Assembly (NCBI GenBank): GCA_965601825.1
Contig: OZ271839.1
Coordinates: forward strand, 1,922,001-1,986,000
Source of the DNA: HXMU1420-13 sp965601825
GTDB lineage: Bacteria > Bacteroidota > Rhodothermia > Balneolales > Balneolaceae
Direction: 5' to 3'
DNA: 64,000 nt
The notes under the pieces were generated by a model. The model had not been told where the DNA came from. It did not search any database and saw only the letters and a list, made by a program, of their open reading frames with translations. Shown here in pieces: positions 52,759 to 61,548 of this stretch (position 1 is its first letter; every line of letters starts with the position of its first letter). The translations under genes and the position numbers were made by a program.

Positions 52759-54426
52759 ATGCGCTCTATACCTATTCTAAGTATTGTTCTTCTATTAGCT
52801 TGTAATTTACCATCAGAAAATGATCCTATTCTTCCTAGTAGTTTAGATGCCGGACCGCAAGAGGAGTTAGCAAACGGACACGTGTATCACGACGCAAATG
52901 AAAATGGGAACATGGATGCTAATGAAAATGGCATTTCAGGTGTTTTTGTATCTAATGGTATTGATTTAGTCCAGACTGACTCAGGAGGTAAATTTAGTAT
53001 ACCTGTCTCGGATGATGCGATTATATTCGTAATCAAGCCTAGAAACTGGATGACACCTGTAAATGATCTGAACCTGCCTCAATTCTATTATTTGCATAAA
53101 CCAAATGGTTACCCGGCTAATTACATTTTTGCAGGTGTAGAACCTACAGGGCCACTACCCGAAAGCATCGATTTTCCATTATACAAAGACGATGGCTCAA
53201 GTGAGTTTAAGATGGTCGTTTTTGGTGATCCACAACCTTATAACATAGAACAAATCGATTTTTTGGCTGATGATATAATCAAAGAACTTGTTGATAATGA
53301 TGACCTTGAATTCGGAATTACAATGGGAGATATAGTGGGAGATGATCTTGAATTGTTCTCGCCGTTAAATCAGGCAGTATCGAAAATTGGTATTCCATGG
53401 TACAATGTACTGGGTAACCACGATGTAAACTTTCAGGCTCCAAGTGATGAACTTTCTGATGAAACATTTGAAAGAGTTTTTGGTCCGCCGAATTATGCAT
53501 TTGTTTATGGCGATGTGCATTTCATTGTAGTTGATGATGTGATAATGAATGCACCGGTTGGTGATAGAGGCTATGTGGGAGGTTTGCGCCCGGATCAATT
53601 CGAATTCGTGAAGAATTATTTAAGTGTAGTGCCAAAGGAAGATCTCATTGTTTTAAACATGCATATTCCTTTAGTAGAACATGAACGATTTCGTGAGAGT
53701 GATCAGAAAGAATTATTCGATTTGCTTAAAGACTTTCCTCATACATTATCTATTTCAGCTCATACTCATACACATAATCACACTTTCTTCCATGAAGGTT
53801 CATCAAATTGGGACGGTGAAGTACCCCATCATCACTTTAATGTAGGAACAACTTCCGGTAGCTGGTGGAATGGATTACGAGACGAAGACGATATTCCTCA
53901 CACGATGATGCGTGACGGTACTCCAAACGGATATTCTTTCATCAATTTTAAAGGGAATGAGTATATCATCGATTGGAAAGTAGCAGGAAGTAATTTTGAT
54001 CATCAAATGAATATTCATGTGCCACGTGGAATAGTTGCTAATTCTAATGATACAACACTTTTGACCGTGAATTTCTTCAATGGAAGTGAACAATCTGAAT
54101 TAAGTTATCGAATTTTGGGAGCTACCGATTGGCAGCCAATGGTGAAAGTAAATAAACCAGATCCATATTTTGAAAAGATTTACGAACGGTATCAGAATTT
54201 CATGACTATGAACTTTCCTGATCTGTGGGATAACAATCCTGCATTATCTGATGAACAGTATCCGCTTTCTAGACGATTTTCCAGACCTGTAAATTCAAGC
54301 CATATTTGGGAAGCAAATATTGGTACCGACTGGCCGGAAGGCAGACATGTGATTGAAGTACAGGCTAAAGATCGTTATGGCAGAACATTCACTGAATTTC
54401 ATACGATGAGAGTGGTTGCTCAATAG
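52759..54426 (+). CDS. Calcineurin-like metallophosphoesterase lipoprotein
   Basis: A 555-residue lipoprotein (signal cut at C15, LLLAC). It has an N-terminal SdrD-B/MetallophosN-like beta domain (~38-145, HVYHDANENGNMDANENG looks Ca-binding), the phosphoesterase core with GDPQP (156-160), GDIVGD (190-195), GNHD (219-222), NMHIPL and AHTHTH, and a C-terminal MetallophosC beta domain (~390-555). The two-metal site is complete. This three-domain form is common in Bacteroidota and its substrates are unknown; a phosphate-scavenging or lipid role is possible. Confidence 0.9.
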   Translation: MRSIPILSIVLLLACNLPSENDPILPSSLDAGPQEELANGHVYHDANENGNMDANENGISGVFVSNGIDLVQTDSGGKFSIPVSDDAIIFVIKPRNWMTPVNDLNLPQFYYLHKPNGYPANYIFAGVEPTGPLPESIDFPLYKDDGSSEFKMVVFGDPQPYNIEQIDFLADDIIKELVDNDDLEFGITMGDIVGDDLELFSPLNQAVSKIGIPWYNVLGNHDVNFQAPSDELSDETFERVFGPPNYAFVYGDVHFIVVDDVIMNAPVGDRGYVGGLRPDQFEFVKNYLSVVPKEDLIVLNMHIPLVEHERFRESDQKELFDLLKDFPHTLSISAHTHTHNHTFFHEGSSNWDGEVPHHHFNVGTTSGSWWNGLRDEDDIPHTMMRDGTPNGYSFINFKGNEYIIDWKVAGSNFDHQMNIHVPRGIVANSNDTTLLTVNFFNGSEQSELSYRILGATDWQPMVKVNKPDPYFEKIYERYQNFMTMNFPDLWDNNPALSDEQYPLSRRFSRPVNSSHIWEANIGTDWPEGRHVIEVQAKDRYGRTFTEFHTMRVVAQ

Positions 54427-54448
54427 TTATTGATTTATAAAAAAAGAA

Positions 54449-54490
54449 AACCGTGTTACTCTGCTTCAACTACCTTAGATTCTCACGGTT
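54449..54490. promoter_or_regulatory. Spaced inverted repeat upstream of the theta-carbonic anhydrase
   Basis: A perfect 7-bp inverted repeat, AACCGTG and CACGGTT, encloses 28 bases and ends 41 bases before the ATG at 54532. The loop is too long and the T-run too weak for a normal terminator of the upstream gene, so an operator or leader structure is as likely. Confidence 0.3.
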
Positions 54491-54531
54491 AATAGATCAC
54501 TGAAATTTACTATTGAGTAAGGGTTTACAAT

Positions 54532-55245
54532 ATGCTTCAACGAAAATTCGAACATTTAGTAAGAAATCATTACCCAAACGCTACGGATGCGAAAGATACT
54601 TCCATTCATTTCATGGGGCTACTACAAAACCAATATCACATCAATGTCTCAAAAATGTTGATGGCTACTTCTGTTTGTTCTGATGATATCAATGTTCCTT
54701 CAACCACTTTTTTCAATGTACTTTTTGGTCCGTTTATAATGGGAGGATTAGGTGGACTTCCTTTTGCAGGTGTGACAGGAATGACCGCATTTGCACATCA
54801 TATTCCTGATGAAGGAAGCGCCTTTATCTTTTATGGTCCACATATAGGGATTACTCATGAGGGTGAACTGGGCAAAATGTATAGACCTCGTCAGGAAGAA
54901 ACAGGGAACTCATGTGGAGCTTTAATGCTGGCTTTAAGCAGATTTCAAGACCAAGATTATCGACCGGTGCTAAATGAAGATGATTATCAACAAATGAAGT
55001 TAGAGGAAAGTCTCTTTCCATTTAAAGATGAAATTCTGAATAGTGAGAATCCTCAACAAGCTATTACTGATGCTACTTTTGAAGTTATAGATAGAAAAGT
55101 GCATCAATATTTAAGAGCCTGCAAAAATGAATTCCATGTAGACAAAATTGCGCTACTCGGAGGTGTAATTATCAATACCGATTATGGTTTAGATGATTAC
55201 TTTGACGCCCGAACTTTTGAGGTACTAGAAATTAAAGACTTATAG
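54532..55245 (+). CDS. LCIB-type (theta) carbonic anhydrase
   Basis: A 237-residue protein matching the LCIB family (limiting CO2-inducible protein B; theta-carbonic anhydrase). The zinc ligands of the family are visible: C49 in CSDDIN, H89/H90 in AFAHHIPDEG and C128 in NSCGAL, with the conserved FGPFIMGGLGGLPFAGVTG (66-83) and YGPHIGITHEGELGKMYRPRQEE between. It interconverts CO2 and bicarbonate, as in algal and diatom CO2-concentrating systems. It lacks a signal peptide, so it is cytoplasmic. With SbtA/SbtB 33 kb away this suggests inorganic-carbon management. Call based on remembered motifs. Confidence 0.82.
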   Translation: MLQRKFEHLVRNHYPNATDAKDTSIHFMGLLQNQYHINVSKMLMATSVCSDDINVPSTTFFNVLFGPFIMGGLGGLPFAGVTGMTAFAHHIPDEGSAFIFYGPHIGITHEGELGKMYRPRQEETGNSCGALMLALSRFQDQDYRPVLNEDDYQQMKLEESLFPFKDEILNSENPQQAITDATFEVIDRKVHQYLRACKNEFHVDKIALLGGVIINTDYGLDDYFDARTFEVLEIKDL

Positions 55246-55261
55246 TTATTACGGACCATTC

Positions 55262-56593
55262 ATGAGACATTTTATACTGGTATTAAGTTTAATTACTATC
55301 GGTTGTTTACCTAAAACTCCAATTAGTGCTCAACATCACCATCATCACGATGGACTTCATCACTGGGAAATTCCAAGTAAAGACCCGGATCGAATTATTC
55401 TGACTTTTAATGGTGATCCTGCAACCACACGTGCAGTTACCTGGAGAACGGATACTAGTATCACTACTGGAGTAGCTCAAATTGCTGAAGCAACAGTGAA
55501 CTCAAAGTTTGAAGATGATGCAATAACAATTAACGCTGAACTAGAAGAATTCGATTTAGGTACTTTTAGGGAGAATAATTCATTGATTGTGCACTACCAT
55601 AGTGTTGTATTTGAAGGATTGGAACCTGACAAATTGTACGCTTATCGGGTTGGAGATGGTGAGGATCATTGGTCGGAGTGGATTCAATTTCGAACAGCAA
55701 AAGAGGGTTATAATCCAACTCAGTTCGTTTACTTTGGTGATGCTCAAAATGATGTGTTATCTCACTGGTCTCGTGTTATTCGGATGGCTTATCAAACAGC
55801 CCCAAATGCATCATTTGCAATTCATGCCGGAGATTTGATTAATGATGCACATAGAGATTATGAGTGGGCACAATGGTTTAAGGCAGGTAGTTTTGTTCAC
55901 AGTCAATGGACAGCAATACCTGTCGTCGGAAATCATGAATTCCAGCGAACCGGAAGTCTACTAAAACCACGACAATTATCCATCCAATGGCGCCCGCAGT
56001 TCACTCTTCCGGTTGAAGAAGAGTTGCATTCAGATTTACATGAAACTGTATACACCGTTAACTATCAGGACATTCAAATCATAGTTCTTAACTCAACTGA
56101 TGAGCTTGGGGATCAAACTAAATACCTTGAAGAACAACTAAGAAATAGCACCGCTAGATGGAAGATTGTTACCTCCCATCATTCAATTTTTTCACCGGCT
56201 GAAGGACGAGATTTCAAGTATGCGCGAGAAAATTGGAAACCGTTACTTGACAGATATGGTGTAGATTTAGTGTTAAATGGCCACGATCACACTTATTCGA
56301 GAGGGCATGTCCCGGTTCGAACTACAGATCAAGATGAAGAAGGTGGTATTAATACCATTTATGTTACTTCTGTAAGTGGGCCTAAACAATATGAGCTTGA
56401 TCCTGACCAGATTGAATCTTATTCATCAGATGGCTATCAGAGCGATAAAACCGCTGAACAAACGCAGTTCTTTCAGGTAATTACAGTTGATGAAAACACG
56501 CTTACTTACGTTGCATATACCGTCCTTGGAGAGGAGTATGATCGAGCTGTGATTACGAAAGATTTTGAGACAGGTAAAAAGCAACTTGATTAA
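55262..56593 (+). CDS. Purple-acid-phosphatase-like secreted phosphoesterase
   Basis: A 443-residue secreted protein, 16 bases after the carbonic anhydrase gene. The signal peptide ends near residue 23 (ISAQ), leaving a mature N-terminus of five histidines (25-29) and an HH at 33-34, a likely metal-binding tail. A fibronectin-like domain (~45-150) precedes the metallophosphoesterase core: YFGDAQND, HAGDLINDAHRDYEW, VVGNHEFQ, VTSHHSI and LNGHDHTYSRGH. The order is that of purple acid phosphatases, which hydrolyse phosphate esters with a Fe/Zn or Fe/Mn centre. Confidence 0.9.
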   Translation: MRHFILVLSLITIGCLPKTPISAQHHHHHDGLHHWEIPSKDPDRIILTFNGDPATTRAVTWRTDTSITTGVAQIAEATVNSKFEDDAITINAELEEFDLGTFRENNSLIVHYHSVVFEGLEPDKLYAYRVGDGEDHWSEWIQFRTAKEGYNPTQFVYFGDAQNDVLSHWSRVIRMAYQTAPNASFAIHAGDLINDAHRDYEWAQWFKAGSFVHSQWTAIPVVGNHEFQRTGSLLKPRQLSIQWRPQFTLPVEEELHSDLHETVYTVNYQDIQIIVLNSTDELGDQTKYLEEQLRNSTARWKIVTSHHSIFSPAEGRDFKYARENWKPLLDRYGVDLVLNGHDHTYSRGHVPVRTTDQDEEGGINTIYVTSVSGPKQYELDPDQIESYSSDGYQSDKTAEQTQFFQVITVDENTLTYVAYTVLGEEYDRAVITKDFETGKKQLD

Positions 56594-56608
56594 GAAACCT
56601 CACTTTTT

Positions 56609-57811
56609 ATGAAGCCTACATTAGGGTCGGAGCGACTTGAAGTGATAGATGCCCTCCGTGGGTTTGCACTTTTCGGAATACTTTTTGCGAATTTATATAG
56701 CTTCATCGGATACAATACCTACAGTCTGGACGAAATTCCAACTTTACCAATCCTAGATCGTGCAATGTTGTTCTTCATCGATTTATTCGTTGAAGGTAAG
56801 TTTTATAGCATTTTTTCCATTCTTTTTGGATTCGGTTTTGCACTGCAAGTTGAACGGTTCAAAACTAAAGATGTAAGTTTTATACCCTTTTGGATTAGAA
56901 GAATGATCATTCTTATCTGCATGGGGCTCCTTCATATGTATCTAATCTGGAACGGAGACATTCTAACCTTGTATGGGGTTTTGGGGCTATTGTTACCCTT
57001 ATTTATGAACATTTCAAATCAAGTATTACTTCGTTGGATTATAGTTTTGCTGCTCATGCCATTAATTATGCATGTTATCGTTTATCTGACACCAGATTCC
57101 TCTTTTTGGGGATCAATGAGTAGACTTTCTGCAGACTTAAAAGATCATTGGGGTTATGGCGACCGGACCCTCCTTGAGTTACGTACTTCAGATCTAGCAA
57201 TAGAAGTATTTCATATAAATATAATAGTGTCCATACCGCGGGCAATGAGCTATTTAATATTTGGACGATACTTTCATGTTCTAGGTCTGTTTCTTATTGG
57301 TTTACTGCTTGCAAGGCATTGGTTGCCAAAAATTCGTAGCAAGGAAATCACAGTTCCTAGAATCGTGATTTGGTTTGGCGTTATTGGTTTTATAACTCAT
57401 ATCGGTTATGCAATAATCAAAGGAGAATATGGATGGGCCAGTGCCTTTTCGGAGATTGGACTCCTACTAGGATTTATTTACCATATTGGAGCCACAATTT
57501 TTGCCCTGGCAATTGCAATGCTATTCGTATATATCTGGTCAACGGGAAGAGCAGAATCTGTCTTTAATAATTTAGCCCTTCTTGGTAGAATGGCACTATC
57601 GAACTACATATTTCAGAATGTAACAGCTATTCTATTATTCTTCGGATATGGTTTTGCATTGATGCGCGAAGTGCCATTTTCAACTTTACCATTATTTGCG
57701 TTTGCAATTTTAACTGTGCAATGGTTATTCAGTAAGGCATGGCTTAAGCGTTTTAAACAAGGCCCGTTAGAATATTTATGGAGAAAGTTGAGTTATAAAG
57801 GTGCAAAGTAA
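56609..57811 (+). CDS. DUF418 family membrane protein
   Basis: A 400-residue integral membrane protein with about ten helices. The N-terminus ERLEVIDALRGFALFGILFANLY and the FYSIFSILFGFGFALQVERFK segment are typical of DUF418 proteins, relatives of acyltransferase-3-like membrane enzymes. A C-terminal NLALLGRMALSNYIFQNVTAILLF segment and GPLEYLWRKLSYK end complete the family. Function is unknown; some are placed near transport or surface-sugar genes. It follows the phosphatase by 15 bases. Confidence 0.88.
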   Translation: MKPTLGSERLEVIDALRGFALFGILFANLYSFIGYNTYSLDEIPTLPILDRAMLFFIDLFVEGKFYSIFSILFGFGFALQVERFKTKDVSFIPFWIRRMIILICMGLLHMYLIWNGDILTLYGVLGLLLPLFMNISNQVLLRWIIVLLLMPLIMHVIVYLTPDSSFWGSMSRLSADLKDHWGYGDRTLLELRTSDLAIEVFHINIIVSIPRAMSYLIFGRYFHVLGLFLIGLLLARHWLPKIRSKEITVPRIVIWFGVIGFITHIGYAIIKGEYGWASAFSEIGLLLGFIYHIGATIFALAIAMLFVYIWSTGRAESVFNNLALLGRMALSNYIFQNVTAILLFFGYGFALMREVPFSTLPLFAFAILTVQWLFSKAWLKRFKQGPLEYLWRKLSYKGAK

Positions 57812-57839
57812 CAAGTTCAATGCTACATGAAGCAACTAA

Positions 57840-58220
57840 TCAGTTCATACAATCCTGGCACTTGCCCTGAATCAAGACTTGCGAAACGGTTACTTCACGG
57901 TTTTTGATTTCTGGTATCGAGATCTCAATATCTAAACAGTCAACTTTTCCGCATTCTAAACACTGAAAATGAGGATGTACATCATTGGGAGTATTTTTCG
58001 ATGAACTTGAATGCTTTGCATACCATGTTGTACCTTTATTCCCTTTAAAAGAATGTAGAATACCATCATCTTCTAATTTCTCAAGAACTCTGTAGATAGT
58101 AGTTTTGTTTATTTCGGCATCAAGTCGATCTATTAGAGCGGTTGTAGAAATCGCTCCTGATTCCTTTTCGAATTCACCAAGTAATAAATCAACCGATTTT
58201 GTTCTGCGCTTAATACCCAT
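57840..58220 (-). CDS. Fur-family metal regulator (Zur-like)
   Basis: A 126-residue DNA-binding repressor of the Fur family. The winged helix (~1-85) shows LIDRLDAEINKTTIYRVLEKLEDDGILHSF, the standard Fur/Zur recognition helix. The C-terminal dimer domain has HPHFQCLECGKVDCLDIEI and ends GKCQDC, giving two CxxC pairs for structural zinc. It is divergent from merC-folE, whose products point to zinc rather than iron (Zur often controls a spare folE). The exact metal is inference. A perfect palindrome lies between the two starts. Confidence 0.87.
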   Translation of the reverse strand: MGIKRRTKSVDLLLGEFEKESGAISTTALIDRLDAEINKTTIYRVLEKLEDDGILHSFKGNKGTTWYAKHSSSSKNTPNDVHPHFQCLECGKVDCLDIEISIPEIKNREVTVSQVLIQGKCQDCMN

Positions 58221-58232
58221 TTTTAATTTTAA

Positions 58233-58271
58233 TGCAACTGTGTTGCAATAGCAAGTTATTTCGTATATTTA
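58233..58271. promoter_or_regulatory. Palindromic operator and promoter of the Zur-like regulon
   Basis: TGCAAC-TGT-GTTGCA (58233-58247) is a perfect 6+6 inverted repeat in the 72-base divergent region. Rightward, its TTG (58243-58245) is 18 bases from TATATTTA (58264-58271), close to the TTTG / TAnnTTTG promoter of Bacteroidota, so a bound repressor would cover the -33 element. This is the likely site for the neighbouring Fur-family protein. Confidence 0.6.
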
Positions 58272-58292
58272 GCACTTTATATTATTAAAAAA

Positions 58293-58703
58293 ATGATAAT
58301 GAATATCACCATTAATAAACCGGATTCCTTAGGAGCATTAGCAGGCATTTTATGTATGCTTCACTGTTTAGCCACACCTTTACTTATTATTGCTTTAGCT
58401 GGAACAGCCAGCTTAACTGGTGAAGCACCAATCTGGTGGATTTCAATAAATTATATTTTTCTAGCAGTTGCTTTCTTTGCGGTATTAAAATCGTCTCAGA
58501 CTACGACAATGAACTTTATGAAACCGTTATTTTGGTTAAGCTGGATTGTTTTAACATTTGTTATTGTTAATGAGCAATTCGTTTGGGTGGAAATACCGGA
58601 ATTAGTTACTTATTTAGCAGCAACATTCCTTGTAGGCCTCCATCTATACAATCGAAGAAACAGCCAATGTGAAATCCATACTTTACAAGTAGAAAATGAA
58701 TAA
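58293..58703 (+). CDS. MerC-domain membrane protein
   Basis: A 136-residue membrane protein with four helices. The ILCMLHCLATPLL motif places two cysteines in the first helix, as in MerC mercury transporters. In Bacteroidota MerC-like proteins regularly sit beside a Fur/Zur gene and folE and are thought to move metal ions, probably zinc. ATG at 58293 is chosen, with a second ATG two codons on. It ends 8 bases into the next gene (folE). Confidence 0.85.
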   Translation: MIMNITINKPDSLGALAGILCMLHCLATPLLIIALAGTASLTGEAPIWWISINYIFLAVAFFAVLKSSQTTTMNFMKPLFWLSWIVLTFVIVNEQFVWVEIPELVTYLAATFLVGLHLYNRRNSQCEIHTLQVENE

Positions 58704-59358
58704 AGATTTAATTGAGGTAATAGGAGATAATCATATCTCCACAAGCGCTGAAACTCCGCTTCTCCCTAATGCTTTTGAAAAATCAGATGAAGAAAAAATC
58801 AAAAATATTGAGAAGTATTTTGCTCAAATAATGACTGAGCTTGGATTAGATTTATCCGATGATAGTTTGGCTGGTACTCCATATCGAGTAGCGAAAATGT
58901 ATGTTAAAGAGATGTTTTATGGTTTAAATCCAGAGAACAGGCCCAAAGTTTCTACTTTTTCAAACCATTACGATTACAGAAAAATCATAGTTGAACAGTA
59001 TATAAATATCGATTCAGCTTGTGAACATCACTTTTTACCTATTACCGGATATGCTCATATAGGCTACATTCCAGGTGACGAGGTCATTGGCCTTTCAAAG
59101 ATAAATCGATTAGTAGATTACTATTCACATAGGCCACAGGTTCAAGAGCGTCTTTCACTGCAAATACTGAATGATTTACAAAATACATTAAAGACTGAAG
59201 ACGTGATCGTTATGATTAATTCAAAGCATCTTTGTGTTTCCTCAAGAGGAATTAAAGATAAAGACAGCTATACGACAACTCTGGAATATGGTGGTTGTTT
59301 TGAAGAGAAAGAAAACAGAGAAGAGTTTTTAAAACTGATTGGCGACAAGAACATGTAA
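58696..59358 (+). CDS. folE: GTP cyclohydrolase I (second copy, Zur-linked)
   Basis: A 220-residue paralogue of the enzyme at 28956. The catalytic zinc ligands are retained: C109 and H112 in SACEHHFLP and C180 in SKHLCVSSRG; SKINRLVDYYSHRPQVQERL is also kept. It overlaps merC by 8 bases, and the Fur-type gene is divergent, so it is probably made under zinc shortage. Spare FolE copies in Zur regulons are known from other bacteria. The two copies differ mostly at their N-termini and in the Y-I-PG-D segment. Confidence 0.92.
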   Translation: MNKDLIEVIGDNHISTSAETPLLPNAFEKSDEEKIKNIEKYFAQIMTELGLDLSDDSLAGTPYRVAKMYVKEMFYGLNPENRPKVSTFSNHYDYRKIIVEQYINIDSACEHHFLPITGYAHIGYIPGDEVIGLSKINRLVDYYSHRPQVQERLSLQILNDLQNTLKTEDVIVMINSKHLCVSSRGIKDKDSYTTTLEYGGCFEEKENREEFLKLIGDKNM

Positions 59359-59433
59359 GTCTTTAGTGGATAATAGCCCACTATTGACCTTTTTAAATTC
59401 AAATTATCACTCATCTAGTAATTTAAAGTACCA

Positions 59434-60567
59434 ATGGTAACAAGGAAGCCGCCTCTAAGGTATGAATTCGATGTTATTGTAGTTGGAGCAGGGCCTGCTG
59501 GTTTGGGTGTTGCAATCTTGCTTCAAAAGCTCGAGATAGACTTTATGATATTGGAAAGAGATTCAATTGGCGCTTCATTTAAAAAATGGCCAAAAGAAAC
59601 ACGATTTATTTCTCCTTCCTTCACAGGTAATTTCTTTAAAATGCCTGATTTAAATGCGATAACTCCTGATACTTCACCGGCATTTAGATTACTGACTGAG
59701 CACCCAACAGGTGAAGATTACGCTGAGTATTTGAAAGATATTGCCATTTTTCACGCGCTTCCTGTTGAATCGGGTATTGATGTTCAACATGTTCAAAACG
59801 ACGGGCAATCATTCACATTAGAGACAAATCATGGTGAATTCAAAAGTACATATTTGATATGGGCAGCAGGAGAGTACCAGTATCCTAATCTGAATGGGTT
59901 TAAAGGATCTGATTTATGTCAGCATTATTCTGAGATTGATTCTTTTTCAGAATTAAAAGGAGATCAAAGAATTGTAATAGGCTCGTATGAATCAGGCTTT
60001 GATGCAGCAGTGAACTTAATTCATGAAGAAAAGAAAGTTACACTGTTAGATGATGATAATTATTTAGACCTGATAAATAGCGATTCCAGTTATTCTTTAT
60101 CGCCTTTCACTAGAGATAGAGTAGACCAAGTGATTGATCACATTGACTATCATACAGAAACAAAAGTAACAAGCGTTGAATTTGAAGACGGTGTATATAT
60201 AGTAAAAACCGCTAATAATGAGACCTTTACTACCACTGAAAAACCGATTAATTGCACAGGATTTTCAAGTAGTCTTCAGCAAATGATACATATGTTTTAT
60301 TTTGAAGATGGTTACCCGATTTTGAGCAATTTTGACGAATCAACCAGAACAAAAAATCTTTTTTTAGTTGGGCCACAAGTAAAACATGGTACTGCTCTAT
60401 TCTGTTTTATTTACAAGTATCGACAAAGATTTGCCATTGTAGCAGAAGCCATTTCAAGAAGAGAATTAATTTCTCCATTCTTTATTCAAGAAATTATTCA
60501 AGAGTATATAGATAATAATTTCTATCTGGATGATATGTCATGTTGTGACGATGAATGTGTATGCTGA
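59434..60567 (+). CDS. FAD/NAD(P)-dependent oxidoreductase with cysteine-rich tail (ArsO/YpdA-like)
   Basis: A 377-residue flavoprotein of the flavin-monooxygenase / YpdA-like group. FAD binds at VVGAGPAGLG (17-26) with an ERDSIGASFKKWP segment; the second Rossmann motif is degenerate (GSYESG in IVIGSYESGFDAA). The last residues, MSCCDDECVC, have four cysteines in eight positions, a metal- or thiol-binding tail not usual for the family. The start of the ACR3-like permease is one base beyond its stop. Flavoproteins paired with ACR3 are known as ArsO in arsenic operons; the link with folE/merC suggests a metal role instead. Confidence 0.75.
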   Translation: MVTRKPPLRYEFDVIVVGAGPAGLGVAILLQKLEIDFMILERDSIGASFKKWPKETRFISPSFTGNFFKMPDLNAITPDTSPAFRLLTEHPTGEDYAEYLKDIAIFHALPVESGIDVQHVQNDGQSFTLETNHGEFKSTYLIWAAGEYQYPNLNGFKGSDLCQHYSEIDSFSELKGDQRIVIGSYESGFDAAVNLIHEEKKVTLLDDDNYLDLINSDSSYSLSPFTRDRVDQVIDHIDYHTETKVTSVEFEDGVYIVKTANNETFTTTEKPINCTGFSSSLQQMIHMFYFEDGYPILSNFDESTRTKNLFLVGPQVKHGTALFCFIYKYRQRFAIVAEAISRRELISPFFIQEIIQEYIDNNFYLDDMSCCDDECVC

Positions 60568-60568
60568 T

Positions 60569-61516
60569 ATGAAACCATATTTTGAAGCAGCAATATTACT
60601 TTCAGCAATTGTACTTGGTTCATTAACTGGATTATTCACTTCTGTTGAAGTCTCGCTGGTAGATTTCTCCATTATCACACTGCTATTTTTCCTTTTTTAT
60701 AATATTTCACTGGATGGATTTATAAATGGAGTTCAGAACAAAAAATACATTTCAATAGCTCTGTTTTCCAACTTCATAGTAATTCCGAGTTTAGCTTTTT
60801 TATTAGCCAGCATACTTCTTGATAGTACCAGTGCTATTTTCGTTGGTCTTATCATATATATGGTTGCTCCTTGTACAGATTGGTTTTTAGGCTTTACTAA
60901 ACTTGCAAATGGAGATGTTGAGATTAACTCAGCTTTGCTTCCAATTAATTTGTTAGTTCAAATTCTTTTGCTACCTGTATATCTATTCATATTCACAAAA
61001 AACTCTATCAATATACCGTTTGATGCTTTTTTTGAAACACTCATTTACTGGGTAGCACTGCCTTTCGGAATAGCACAAGTACTGCGATTTATTATTTCCA
61101 AGTTAGAGAATGCTATTACAAGCAAAAGTGAGATTCTAGCTGAATATGGTGTGCTGTTATCGCTAATATTACTATTGTTTTCGATTTTCAATTCTAATAT
61201 CGAGTCGCTGATTTCAGATACATCTGTTCTCCCTTTAGTTGTATCAATTATTCTGATCTTTTTTATAGCAAACTTCTTTTTTGTAAAACTGATATCTCGA
61301 ATAACGTCACTATCAAAAAAAGAAGAAGTGAGTTTAACAATGACAACTGCTGCCAGAAATGCACCTTTAATGTTAGGAATTAGTTTAGTTCTGTTCCCTC
61401 AACAAATTCTTATTCATCTTGTTTTAATTATTGGTATGCTAGTGGAAATACCCCTTCTAGTTGCAATAACTTATCTATCCAAGAAGTATACTTCTCTTGT
61501 ACCGGCTAATTCTTAA
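60569..61516 (+). CDS. ACR3 / bile-acid-symporter family permease
   Basis: A ~315-residue membrane protein with ten helices (ATG at 60569, directly after the previous stop; earlier in-frame ATG and ATA starts overlap it). The fourth helix has MVAPCTDWFLGFTKLANGD, with C102 in the position of the ACR3 arsenite-binding cysteine; ALLPINLLVQILLLPVYLFIF follows and the TTAARNAPLMLGISL stretch is near the end. ACR3 exports arsenite and antimonite; relatives move organic anions. Being coupled to the flavoprotein and close to a Zur-like regulator leaves the substrate open. Confidence 0.8.
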   Translation: MKPYFEAAILLSAIVLGSLTGLFTSVEVSLVDFSIITLLFFLFYNISLDGFINGVQNKKYISIALFSNFIVIPSLAFLLASILLDSTSAIFVGLIIYMVAPCTDWFLGFTKLANGDVEINSALLPINLLVQILLLPVYLFIFTKNSINIPFDAFFETLIYWVALPFGIAQVLRFIISKLENAITSKSEILAEYGVLLSLILLLFSIFNSNIESLISDTSVLPLVVSIILIFFIANFFFVKLISRITSLSKKEEVSLTMTTAARNAPLMLGISLVLFPQQILIHLVLIIGMLVEIPLLVAITYLSKKYTSLVPANS

Positions 61517-61536
61517 TTATCATTTCAATTGATAAT
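61516..61536. terminator. AT-rich hairpin between convergent genes
   Basis: A 7-bp stem, ATTATCA and TGATAAT, with a 7-base loop, follows the permease stop and precedes the end of the convergent oxidase gene. It is AT-rich without a good T-run; a weak terminator at best. Confidence 0.35.
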
Positions 61537-61548
61537 ATTCTGATTGGA

